Below, in pieces: positions 42,101 through 54,100 of a stretch of 60,000 bases of DNA. The position numbers and the translations under genes are program-made. Source of the DNA: Bolinopsis microptera (Eukaryota; Ctenophora; Tentaculata; Lobata; Bolinopsidae); contig NC_087072.1 in the NCBI RefSeq assembly GCF_026151205.1, positions 17,873,669 through 17,933,668 of the forward strand, in the 5' to 3' direction. Under the pieces are notes generated by a model. It did not search any database. It saw only the letters and a program-made list of their open reading frames with translations, and was not told the origin of the DNA. The stretch's first letter is position 1. Each line of letters opens with the position of its first letter.

Positions 42101-45100
42101 ATGTCAGCACCCCAGTAGTCTACGTTATTTTCAACACGGGCTGAAACAAATTAGGTTATCATATCAATGCAGTTCATAACAACTGTAGATGGAATATAAT
42201 TGGACTAATTTCATATCTTAGTTCAAGATTATAAATCGTCATTCGTCATCATATTGATAAGTTGACTTCATGATCATGAAATTGGTTTTTTTCTTAACAA
42301 TTGAAAATGAATAAAGCTGATTTATAAATTTTAAATTTTAATCACCTTCAGTCTTTGAGTTCAGAGAGTTGGAATTGCCAGTACGTTTTGCTAGAACCAT
42401 GTTAGCACTCAAGAGATGTCCTTTACCGGTCAACCTCCTGGCTCCGTTGTGTTTCTTCTTCAACCAACAGTAACTGTCTTTCTTGCGCATTGTGAAAGAG
42501 GCGCAACCTTTCTGTTTTCTACAGTTGTTGTAACAATCTCGGAGACCCTTGCTTCGGAAGCTCCTGATGTCAGCACCCCAGTAGTCTACGTTATTTTCAA
42601 CACGGGCTGAAACAAATTAGGTTATCATATCAATGCAGTTCATAACAACTGTAGATGGAATATAATTGGACTAATTTCATATCTTAGTTCAAGATTATAA
42701 ATGATCACAATATTGATAAGTTTACTTCGTGATGGTGAACATAACAATTTTCATAGCAATAGAAAAAGAATAAAACCGATTTATAACTCTTCAATTTTAA
42801 CCACCTTCAGTCTTTGAGTTCAGAGAGTTGGCATTGCCAGTACGTTTTGCTAGAACCATGTTAGCACTCAAGAGATGTCCTTTACCGGTCAACCTCCTGG
42901 CTCCGTTGTGTTTCTTCTTCAACCAACAGTAACTGTCTTTCTTGCGCATTGTGAAAGAGGCGCAACCTTTCTGTTTTCTACAGTTGTTGTAACAATCTCG
43001 GAGACCCTTGCTTCGGAAGCTCCTGATGTCAGCACCCCAGTAGTCTACGTTATTTTCAACACGGGCTGAAACAAATTAGGTTATCATATCAATGCAGTTC
43101 ATAACAACTGTAGATGGAATATAATTGGACTAATTTCATATCTTAGTTCAAGATTATAAATCGTCATTCGTCATCATATCGATAAATTGACTTCATGATC
43201 GTGAAATTGGTTTTTTTCTTAACAATTGAAAATGAATAAAGCTGATTTATAAATTTTAAATTTTAATCACCTTCAGTCTTTGAGTTCAGAGAGTTGGCAT
43301 TGCCAGTACGTTTTGCTAGAACCATGTTAGCACTCAAGAGATGTCCTTTACCGGTCTTCCTCCTGGCTCCGTTGTGTTTCTTCTTCAACCAACAGTAACT
43401 GTCTTTCTTACGCATTGTGAAAGAGGCGCAACCTTTCTGTTTTCTACAGTTGTTGTAACAATCTCGGAGACCCTTGCTTCGGAAGCTCCTGATGTCAGCA
43501 CCCCAGTAGTCTACGTTATTTTCAACACGGGCTGAAACAAATTAGGTTATCATATCAATGCAGTTCATATCAACTGTAGATGGAATATACAGAATCAATA
43601 GTTCCCACAGTCAGACAACGAATGAGTTTAAAAATTCCAACAAAATCTTTATAACATCATTGGTAAAACATTTTCGGACATCTTCAGTACCTAATAAAGA
43701 TAAGGGTTAATACTCCAATTATATCAGAAAATTATAAATTGAACTAAAGGATGTTAGCTGTAAAAAGAAGCCAAACTCTCAAAAATGGAATGGGAAGCAC
43801 TCGGGTATGGGGGGTTGTGAGGCCCCAACTAGTCGGAAAAATATACTAGTCCCTGCATTAAGGGTGAAATAATTTAAGGACCATTGTCAAAAGTTTTATT
43901 TTCAAATAAAAGTGGCATACCAAAAGGATCACATGAATTAATACCATATGGTTTCAAAGTTCTGAGTTTTTGTATAAGTAGATGTTCGTTAACTTCTAAA
44001 TTACTAGGACTAGAATTCTTTAGGATAAAAACATTATAAGAAGCATCAAAATCAGGTCTATTGGAAAGGTTATGTGAGTCTATAAGGTGAGCTGCTAAAC
44101 TATAGGTGTCACTATCATCAGATAAAAAATCATCACTAAGTTTTAAGGAAGGGTCTTTCAATAATTTATAATAGTTAGCTCTATGTTCGGTTACTCTTTC
44201 ATGCAAAGTCCTAATGGTACGTCCATCATAGCAGAAAGGAGATGGACATAATTTACAAATGAATATATAGACTATGTTGTAGCTAGAACAGGTCCCTGGA
44301 GCTTGTCTTATCTTGACTCCATTAATACACTTTTCACTTCCTATCATTGCACAACACTTACAATTTCTTTGATGGCAAGGTTCTGTTTTTGTTATAGTGT
44401 TATTCTCTGCGTGCAATTGTGGGTTGAGGAGTCTTCTCCGCAAAGATGCGCCTGATCGTTTAACATAACTGAATAGTCTTTTGCCGGTGTTTCTATCCTT
44501 GTTGGAGGTCTCCGTTGTACTTGTCGTGTCGGTGTTAGAGGTAGACGACAAACTCGGAGAAGTCTCTATGGTGGACTCAAACTTTTCAATTACGTCTATC
44601 AGTGCCGCGTCACCTCCGAAGGTGGAGATAACACGTATTGTGTTATCAGGGGACACAGGGAGCATTATAGAACTGTTCGAGGTATCCCTGCAGGTGGGGA
44701 GCCTGCGTTCGAATGTTTTCACCTTCGAAGAGATGTTGTTGATCATCTTTTTCGGGTAGTTTGAGTTCGAAAAGCACTCTTTCAGCTCGTCGATTCTTAG
44801 GGCTAACCTATCATTGTCATTGATGATACGGCGGAGACGGAGACATTGGGAATAGATGATGCTGCTGTAGACGTGGTTAGGATGGGTGGATCCAAAGTAT
44901 AGTTAAGACCTAGAATCAGTTTCCTTTACATACAGGTCAGTCTGGAGGTTTCCATCGACGTCAAATGTAAATTGTATGTCGAGGAAACAAGTAAATCCTC
45001 CAGGGTCTTCGATGCTGAACTCATCTATATTAAGACCTACAGTACTACTGAGTCTCGAGTTGACATTAGAGATAAATTCTGAAAACTGTCTTTTTGTTCC

Positions 45101-48100
45101 ATCAAAAAAACCCGCTCCATCGTCTATGTATCTTTTTACTGTTGACACGTTTTTCATCAAGTGTTCATCAGAATATACTACTTTTCTCATGTAATAGTAA
45201 ACTGCTATATTCGCAATTTGTACACAGAGGCTTCCTCCCGTTGGTATTCCGACTAGTTGTTGGTAGCAATCACCTTCAAATTGGCCAATAGAAGCTCTGA
45301 AGCTGAGGTCTACGAGGGCAAGGATCCATTGTTTGAACTCCTCACTCCATTCCGTTCGACATTCAGTCATAGCAACAGTTAGGGCTTCCATCGCCAAATC
45401 GGGTTTAAGAGAATCGTATAATGCCTTGTAGTCAAAAGCAAAGCTTCTGAGCCGGCGTTTAGTATTGTGATCAAATGAACTGTTGATGCCGTCTAACCAG
45501 TTAAGTGCATCTCCAGAGTCGATAAGTAGATCCCCACAAAATTCACGTTCCAATGAGCGTAAAAATGTGTCAGCAAGGTAAACATCTGAACGTCTTGTAA
45601 CTCCCTCTTGGAGTGCTGTAATAAGCCTTGCGGGTGGCTCAACACCAGGTTTCAAAGATGGAATATAATTGGACTAATTTCATATCTTAGTTCAAGATTA
45701 TAAATCGTCATTCGTCATCATATTGATAAGTTGACTTCATGATGGTTAAATTGGTTTTTTTCTTAACAATTGAAAATGAATAAAGCTGATTTATAAATTT
45801 CAAATTTTAATCACCTTCAGTCTTTGAGTTCAGAGAGTTGGAATTGCCAGTACGTTTTGCTAGAACCATGTTAGCACTCAAGAGATGTCCTTTACCGGTC
45901 AACCTCCTGGCTCCGTTGTGTTTCTTCTTCAACCAACAGTAACTGTCTTTCTTGCGCATGGTGAAAGAGGCGCAACCTTTCTGTTTTCTACAGTTGTTGT
46001 AACAATCTCTGAGACCCTTGCTTCGGAAGCTCCTGATGTCAGCACCCCAGTAGTCTACGTTATTTTCAACACGGGCTGAAACAAATTAGGTTATCATATC
46101 AAGGCGGCTTATAACAATTAACAACTGTAGATAGAATATAACTAGACTAATTTCAGATCTTAGTTCAAGATCATAAAGGTCATCATATTGATAAATTGAC
46201 TTCTTGATGATGAAATTGTTTTTTTTTCTTAACAATTGAAAATGAATAAAGCCGATTTATAACTCTTTAATTTTAAACACCTTCAGTCCTTGAGTTCAGA
46301 GAGTTGGCATTGCCAGTACGTTTTGCTAGAACCATGTTAGCACTCAAGAGATGTCTTTTATTGGTCAACCTCCTAGCTCCGTTGTGTTTCTTCTTCAACC
46401 AACAGTAACTGTCTCTCTTGCGCATTGTGAAAGAGGCACAACCTTTCTGTTTTCTACAGTTGTTGTAACAATCTCGGAGACCCTTGCTTCGGAAGTTCCT
46501 GATGTCAGCACCCCAGTAGTCTACGTTATTTTCAACACGGGCTGAAACAAATTAAGTTATCATATCAAGGCGGCTTATAACAACTGTAGATAGAATATAA
46601 CTAATCTAATTTCAGATCTTAGTTCAAGATCATAAATGGTCATCATATTGATAAATTGACTTCTTGACGATGAAATTGTTCTTTTTTCTTAACAATTGAA
46701 AATGAATAAAGCCGATTTATAACTCTTTAATTTTAAACACCTTCAGTCCTTGAGTTCAGAGAGTTGGCATTGCCAGTACGTTTTGCTAGAACCATGTTAG
46801 CACTCAAGAGATGTCTTTTATTGGTCAACCTCCTGGCTCCGTTGTGTTTCTTCTTCAACCAACAGTAACTGTCTCTCTTGCGCATTGTGAAAGAGGCACA
46901 ACCTTTCTGTTTTCTACAGTTGTTGTAACAATCTCGGAGACCCTTGCTTCGGAAGTTCCTGATGTCAGCACCCCAGTAGTCTACGTTATTTTCAACACGG
47001 GCTGAAACAAATTAAGTTATCATATCAAGGCGGCTTATAACAACTGTAGATAGAATATAACTGGACTAATTTCAGATCTTAGTTCAAGATCATAAATGGT
47101 CATCATATTGATAAATTGACTTCTTGATGATGAAATTGTTTTTTTTTTTCCTTAACATTTGAAAATGAATAAAGCCGATTTATAACTCTTTAATTTTAAA
47201 CACCTTCAGTCCTTGAGTTCAGAGAGTTGGCATTGCCAGTACGTTTTGCTAGAACCATGTTAGCACTTAAGAGATGTCTTTTATTGGTCAACCTCCTGGC
47301 TCCGTTGTGTTTCTTCTTCAACCAACAGTAACTGTCTCTCTTGCGCATTGTGAAAGAGGCACAACCTTTCTGTTTTCTACAGTTGTTGTAACAATCTCGG
47401 AGACCCTTGCTTCGGAAGTTCCTGATGTCAGCACCCCAGTAGTCTACGTTATTTTCAACACGGGCTGAAACAAATTAAGTTATCATATCAAGGCGGCTTA
47501 TAACAACTGTAGATAGAATATAACTAGACTAATTTCAGATCTTAGTTCAAGATCATAAATGGTCATCATATTGATAAATTGACTTCTTGACGATGAAATT
47601 GTTTTTTTTTCTTAACAATTGAAAATGAATAAAGCCGATTTATAACTCTTTAATTTTAAACACCTTCAGTCCTTGAGTTCAGAGAGTTGGCATTGCCAGT
47701 ACGTTTTGCTAGAACCATGTTAGCACTCAAGAGATGTCTTTTATTGGTCAACCTCCTGGCTCCGTTGTGTTTCTTCTTCAACCAACAGTAACTGTCTCTC
47801 TTGCGCATTGTGAAAGAGGCACAACCTTTCTGTTTTCTACAGTTGTTGTAACAATCTCGGAGACCCTTGCTTCGGAAGTTCCTGATGTCAGCACCCCAGT
47901 AGTCTACGTTATTTTCAACACGGGCTGAAACAAATTAAGTTATCATATCAAGGCGGCTTATAACAACTGTAGATAAAATATAACTGGACTAATTTCAGAT
48001 CTTAGTTCAAGATCATAAATGCTCATCATATTGATAAATTGACTTCTTGATGATGAAATTGTTTTTTTTTCCTTAACATTTGAAAATGAATAAAGCCGAT

Positions 48101-51100
48101 TTATAACTCTTTAATTTTAAACACCTTCAGTCCTTGAGTTCAGAGAGTTGGCATTGCCAGTACGTTTTGCTAGAACCATGTTAGCACTTAAGAGATGTCT
48201 TTTATTGGTCAACCTCCTGGCTCCGTTGTGTTTCTTCTTCAACCAACAGTAACTGTCTCTCTTGCGCATTGTGAAAGAGGCACAACCTTTCTGTTTTCTA
48301 CAGTTGTTGTAACAATCTCGGAGACCCTTGCTTCGGAAGTTCCTGATGTCAGCACCCCAGTAGTCTACGTTATTTTCAACACGGGCTGAAACAAATTAAG
48401 TTATCATATCAAGGCGGCTTATAACAACTGTAGATAGAATATAACTGGACTAATTTCAGATCTTAGTTCAAGATCATAAATGCTCATCATATTGATAAAT
48501 TGACTTCTTGATGATGAAATTGTTTTTTTTTTTCCTTAACATTTGAAAATGAATAAAGCCGATTTATAACTCTTTAATTTTAAACACCTTCAGTCCTTGA
48601 GTTCAGAGAGTTGGCATTGCCAGTACGTTTTGCTAGAACCATGTTAGCACTTAAGAGATGTCTTTTATTGGTCAACCTCCTGGCTCCGTTGTGTTTCTTC
48701 TTCAACCAACAGTAACTGTCTCTCTTGCGCATTGTGAAAGAGGCACAACCTTTCTGTTTTCTACAGTTGTTGTAACAATCTCGGAGACCCTTGCTTCGGA
48801 AGTTCCTGATGTCAGCACCCCAGTAGTCTACGTTATTTTCAACACGGGCTGAAACAATTTGAATTATCATATGTAGGTGACACAACTTGATGCTCAAGTT
48901 GTATCTGTATTGATTTATAACTCAAACAGTTGGAGTTTTAAGAAAGTAACCATGGAGAAAATAGACACACTTCATCGTAGACACCTGAGGTCCATTTTAA
49001 ACATCAAATGGCCTAAAGGTACGATAAGCAACAAAGCATTGTATGAAAGGTGCATAGTTGAAAAGTTATCCAAGCGTATCTAACACCAGCTGTGGAAGAT
49101 GTTCGGACACATTCTAAGGAGTATGGAGAACACCCCAGCCCAAACGGCTTTCTCTTTTGCTATTGAATCAGATAATTCATTTAATGGAAGATTGGGGAGA
49201 CCTAGAATGAACTTGTTGTCTATTTTAAGAAGTGATTTAAGTAGTAGAAATCTGCACATAGATAACTTGCATGAATTAAACGAAATCAAAGATATAGCTG
49301 CATGCAACAGATGTTGGGAAAATCTGTTTCAAGGGTACAGTTTACCGCATTAAGGTATTTTTATGAATCATTTTTGTCGGTAAGATCCTGTTTTATAATA
49401 ATAATAATATGTAGGTGGTTTTTTTAACTGCAGATGAATGTAACTGGTCATTCGGATATTAATTCAAAATCATAAACCATCATCATATTCATAAGTTGAC
49501 AATGACTTCGTGATCATGAAATTGGTTTTTTCTGCATTAACAATAGAAAAACGAATAAAGCCGATTTATAACTTTTCAATTTTAATCACCTTCAGTCTTT
49601 GAGTTCAAGGAATTCATATTCCCTTGACGTCCTGAAAGTTGAATTCATGAGGGAATAAAGTATTAGAGATGACGAAGTTATCAAGCATTTTATTTATCTC
49701 GTTAACAAAATTGACTGGGTGATTATGTGATTACTTAATCAACGACCAAACCCCCCCCCCCCCCCCCCCCCCCCCCCGTAATCACTAATCAACCTTACCG
49801 CGGAAGCTCTGACATCTTCCATGGGGACATGGCTTGTGTTGGTCTCCCGCGCAGCACAAACTGTCTCTCTGAATCACACTGCCGTCACACTTGGCACCCT
49901 GAGGTTTGTAGTGCTTCTCCTTGTTCGATTTACAACAGTGCTGGCCGTTGTAGTAGACGTGTGGATGGGAAGGAGGACATTGAGCTGAAAAATTATTTGT
50001 AACAATAATGTGCAACGGGGTGGTTAACGGGGTCACCTAATCACGTGAGTAGGTAAACCAATCACCTGATCACACGTAATAAATAAACTCGTTATGCTTC
50101 ATATCTCGGTCTTATATCTTATACAAAAACTAAGAACTTTGAAACCTTATGGTATTAATTCATGTGATCCTTTTGGTATGCCACTTTTATTTGAAAATAA
50201 AACTTTTGATAATGGTCCTTAAATTATTTCACCCTTATATATATTAATGCAGGGACTAGTATTTTTCTACTAGTTGGGGCCTCACAACCCCCCATACCCG
50301 AGTGCTTCCCATTCCCTTTTTAAGAGTTTGACTTCTTTTTACCTAACATCCTTTCGTTTTAATTATAATTTTCTGATTTAATTGGAGTATTAACCCTTAT
50401 CTTTATTAGGTACTGAAAATTTCCGAAAATGTTTCACCAATGATGTTATAAAGATTTTGTTGGAACTTTTTAACTCATTCGTTGTCTGACTGTGGGAACT
50501 ATTGATTTTTGATCATATCTCGGTCATCTGAGAAGCTACAGTTCTAATTTTTTTCAGGACAAACGTTATTCAAATGGCCAAACACAATTTAATAAAATTT
50601 GGCTCAATCCGACTATCCAAACTATCAAATAAATGCAAAAATGAACGTTCATTTGAAAAAAAATGAACTCGAATATTTTTCTATTTGACAAATTCCTCGA
50701 ACCAGTGGTGGTAGTAAGTCATACCAGAAAAAATTATTTCAATTGGGCACTCAGTGACTGAGCTATTAAGGCCAACGTATATTGTACACTACTTTTGGCC
50801 CACCCTGTATCAATAAATATTGAGTATTGACGCAATAAAGTATTTGTTGGCAATTTAACTATGAAGATGCTCACATTTCTAACATCTTGTTATAAATTTA
50901 CTTCATTAAATTCACATGCTAAAAAGCTGTGTTCGAAATTTGGATTTTGAACTGAATAATCACAATGCTGGCAAGCATTACCGTTGCCCTTATATTCACA
51001 ACACTATTTACCCCCTATACTATTATATCCCCTTTATTGTTTTCCAGGCATTACTCATCGAAAGTAGTTCAGCAGGTATATTTAAGCTCAAAACATTCTA

Positions 51101-54100
51101 ATTCAATGTTAAAGATGACAGGAATAAGAAATAGTTATGTGGAGGTTTTCAAAAAATTTGCGCAAAATTCGCGCCAGCATGTTATGGACACGTTCATTTG
51201 AGTTTGAGGATATTGGTAAATATAAGTGACCCTATTAAATGGCACAGTGTAGTTGAATTTGTCACACTATGAAATTACATAAACCCTTGATGGTTAGGAT
51301 AATCGTATCATCCTCTAGGCTAACTTTGTCACATAACGATATCTTAATCAGGTGATAAGATATCGCTTAAATACGGCCGGCACGGAAATGGTTACATTGT
51401 CACACTATAAACATGTGACGGAGTAAATATGGACCCCTTGCTGCCGTTTTTGACCAAATTTTTGAGTGTCCAGTTGATTGGATGGGTACATATGACCATA
51501 ACCTACATATTTGACGACTTTTTTCGTTAGATGGTGCACTCAGGTTTACTCTGTCACACATTAAAGAAAATATGTGATGAACGTTTAGGGCGCCCTGATA
51601 AGCAATGCTGAGTAGTGTAGGTTTATTTGATGGCCTGAAAGTGCTGGGAATTGTTATTATATCATATAGTGGTAAGGAATTAAAACACAGAAGGCACAAC
51701 CAAGTTTACTTTGTCACATAATCTTGATGATATCTGAACATGTGTGAAATTGAACAAATAATGATATACCAGCTTAAACCCCTTAAATATTACGTACTAT
51801 GGATCAAACAACACTGCTAGTACCATGCACCAGTCACATGAATCATTATCAGGTGGTAATATGTTAACAGTGTCACAATTAAACTACCACAACATGGTCA
51901 AAAATAGGATAATTTCGTCACAAAAAAATTATTATAACTCTGTTAGCTCCTTGCTGGCAAAATAACTAGTTTATCGAAAAATTTTTGATGGTTAAGTTTC
52001 ATAGTATTCTAATAGAGGTATAGTTCTTCAAAATAGGGGCAAGACATGTTTACTTTGTCACATCAGTTATTATAAGAGTTAGGTAATCGTCATCAGATTA
52101 AAAGATATTTTTCGTAGTTTGGATCGATTAATATACCTGTAATAAAGCACCCTATGCCAATTTTAACGTGCACTATCTTGATATTGTTGGGGCAGGGAAA
52201 GTTAATTTTGTCACATTTTCAGTGTCATTGACAAATTAATCTAAAATTGTTAAAATTGAGCTCTGATGTTCTGGACAATATTCTTCCAATCGTTTCTGAA
52301 AGAATGTTGAATTCTAATAGAGTTATAGACCTTCAAAATAGGGGCAAGACATGTTTACTTTGTCACATCAGTTATTATAAGAGTTAGGTAATCGTCATCA
52401 CATTAACATATATTTTGTAGTTTGGATTGATTTATATAGGCAATAAAGCATCCTAGTATGCCAATTTTAACACACTATCTTGATATTGTTGGGGCAGGGA
52501 AAGTTGATTTTGTCACATTTTTAGTGACTTTGACAAATTTAACCTAAAATTGTTAAACTTAAGAATGTTGAATTCTAATAGAGGTATAGAATATAGATCT
52601 TCAAAATAGGGGCAAGACATGTTCACTTTGTCACATCAGTTATTATAAGAGTTATTATAAGAGACTATTTCATTCTATAATCATTGTTTTTAACCTATTT
52701 ACGATTTCGTATAATTTTTTGTGACAATGTAAACATCAACTGATCTTAACTTGCATCAACTAAATTGTCATTATATAAAGTTTTCCCGCCTTTCAAACCA
52801 AAATCAAATATAAATAATTCGCCCAAAATTTAAAATTTCATATATTGTGACAGAATTAACCTCATTTCCCAATAACCAAGTGCTTGTATTAGCTAACTAT
52901 TCAAAACGATATATTTTAGGGCTATGATTGGTAGAGCAACCATCAAATAATGAGTTGAAAGGGTTTTTAGGACACCTCACAGTAGAATAGAGGTATGGTA
53001 TCATGAGTGTGACAAAGTTACCCAAATATTGCCTTGTAACCGTTCGATCCGTGCCCATTAACCAATGCTGTATCATAATTGTAAGATTTACCTAATTTAC
53101 TATATTTCAGACCAAGGAATGATAATTAGACAACTGCAGTTAACTAAGTCACACAAAATGTGACATTTGAAACATTATAGTGCCTAACAACAATAGATTT
53201 TCTTTCTGAGCGGTGCATATGGGAGTATGGGTTACGTGGCTAATGTTCAGAACTTCTGAACATGCTAGGTTAATAGATGTCAAAATTAAGCCACTATCGT
53301 CGAAAACGCTATTATTTTTGTTTACCAATATCCTCAAACTCAAATGAACGTGTCCATATACATATATATATATATGTATAGACGCTTTTTGCAGTCAATT
53401 GTAGCCTACATATAAGTGTCCGTAGATTCAAAAGTATAAAAGATACAGTCATTTCCAACCACAGGTTTTAAAGATAATCGTTTATACTTTAGTTTAAATT
53501 ATATTGAAAAATTATTTATCGTCATCATCATTACTTGATGACGTCATCAATTTAAGTGTTTTTAAAACTTGATTTTTGACAAAATAATAACTTTTCAAAT
53601 CTATTTTAAACCATTAAGGAGTAATTTTATTCAAAATCTGAGGACATTTTCACCTCAGATAATTGTTCAAGCATTCTGAAAATCTACCGGAAAATTTTCC
53701 TACCTTGCTTCTTCATAAAGATATTCGCTATTGAAGTTAGTGCTTTTTTGAAGAATAATTTTATAAAAACACAAAAGTTGTGAATTAGTATTCTCTGGTG
53801 TTGGGCCATCCCTTGAGTTGTGGAGCTCAATTGTGCTTCCTAAAGGTCTAAATTGTGTTATAGGCTAGTTTTAAAGTTAAAAATCTAAAAGTTGCACACG
53901 TGGGGACACGCCCAAATTGATTTAAAATAGCCAAAATCACTGAAAATTGTTATTTTCACGATTTTTATCAACTTTGGAGTCCCGTTGTGATCCACGTTCT
54001 TTTTGAAATCTTCTGAAAATTTGCATGCTTATCAAACTATATATAAAATACCACTAAGCAAAGATTTACGGTGATTCAATATTGTGTGCGCACGCAACGT

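Larger units (their letters stand above)
32617..48848. repeat. tandem array with about 466-bp period
   Basis: Exon plus intron repeats at 458-466 bp, interrupted once by a Penelope element (43590-45655). Introns fall into at least two classes. Marker variants recur four units apart (for example near 37.24/39.10 kb and 37.63/39.49 kb), indicating a higher-order repeat of about 1,855 bp made by unequal exchange. Confidence 0.95.
49666..50713. repeat. dispersed repeat R, copy 2, surrounding an 8-cysteine exon
   Basis: Left (49.67-49.74 kb) and right (about 50.00-50.71 kb) parts match successive segments of repeat R copy 1. Only about 55 bp of R are missing between them, and that position is occupied by the 8-cysteine exon at 49799-49984. 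The right part is itself interrupted by a Penelope tail. Confidence 0.65.

Noticed and set aside
43660-43710. Hammerhead ribozyme in the Penelope 3' region
   Set aside because: A CTGAAGA...GAAA core-like string is present on the minus strand, and such ribozymes are known in Penelope elements, but no stem II can be formed and the 50.4-kb copy loses the core.
32617-48848. CRISPR-like regular repeat array
   Set aside because: The period is 466 bp and the repeated part is a coding exon plus intron in an intron-rich eukaryotic genome. There are no short repeats with unique spacers.
33121-48852. About 30 plus-strand 64-residue open frames at regular spacing
   Set aside because: They are antisense shadows of the minus-strand PAN exons. 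They have no splice signals or domain of their own, and the minus frame carries conserved cysteines and matched phases.
48849-48897. Alternative translation start just upstream of the first PAN exon (MIIQIV)
   Set aside because: It is intron sequence running into the exon across an intact acceptor. The hydrophobic part is too short for a signal peptide, and LINE sequence begins immediately beyond.
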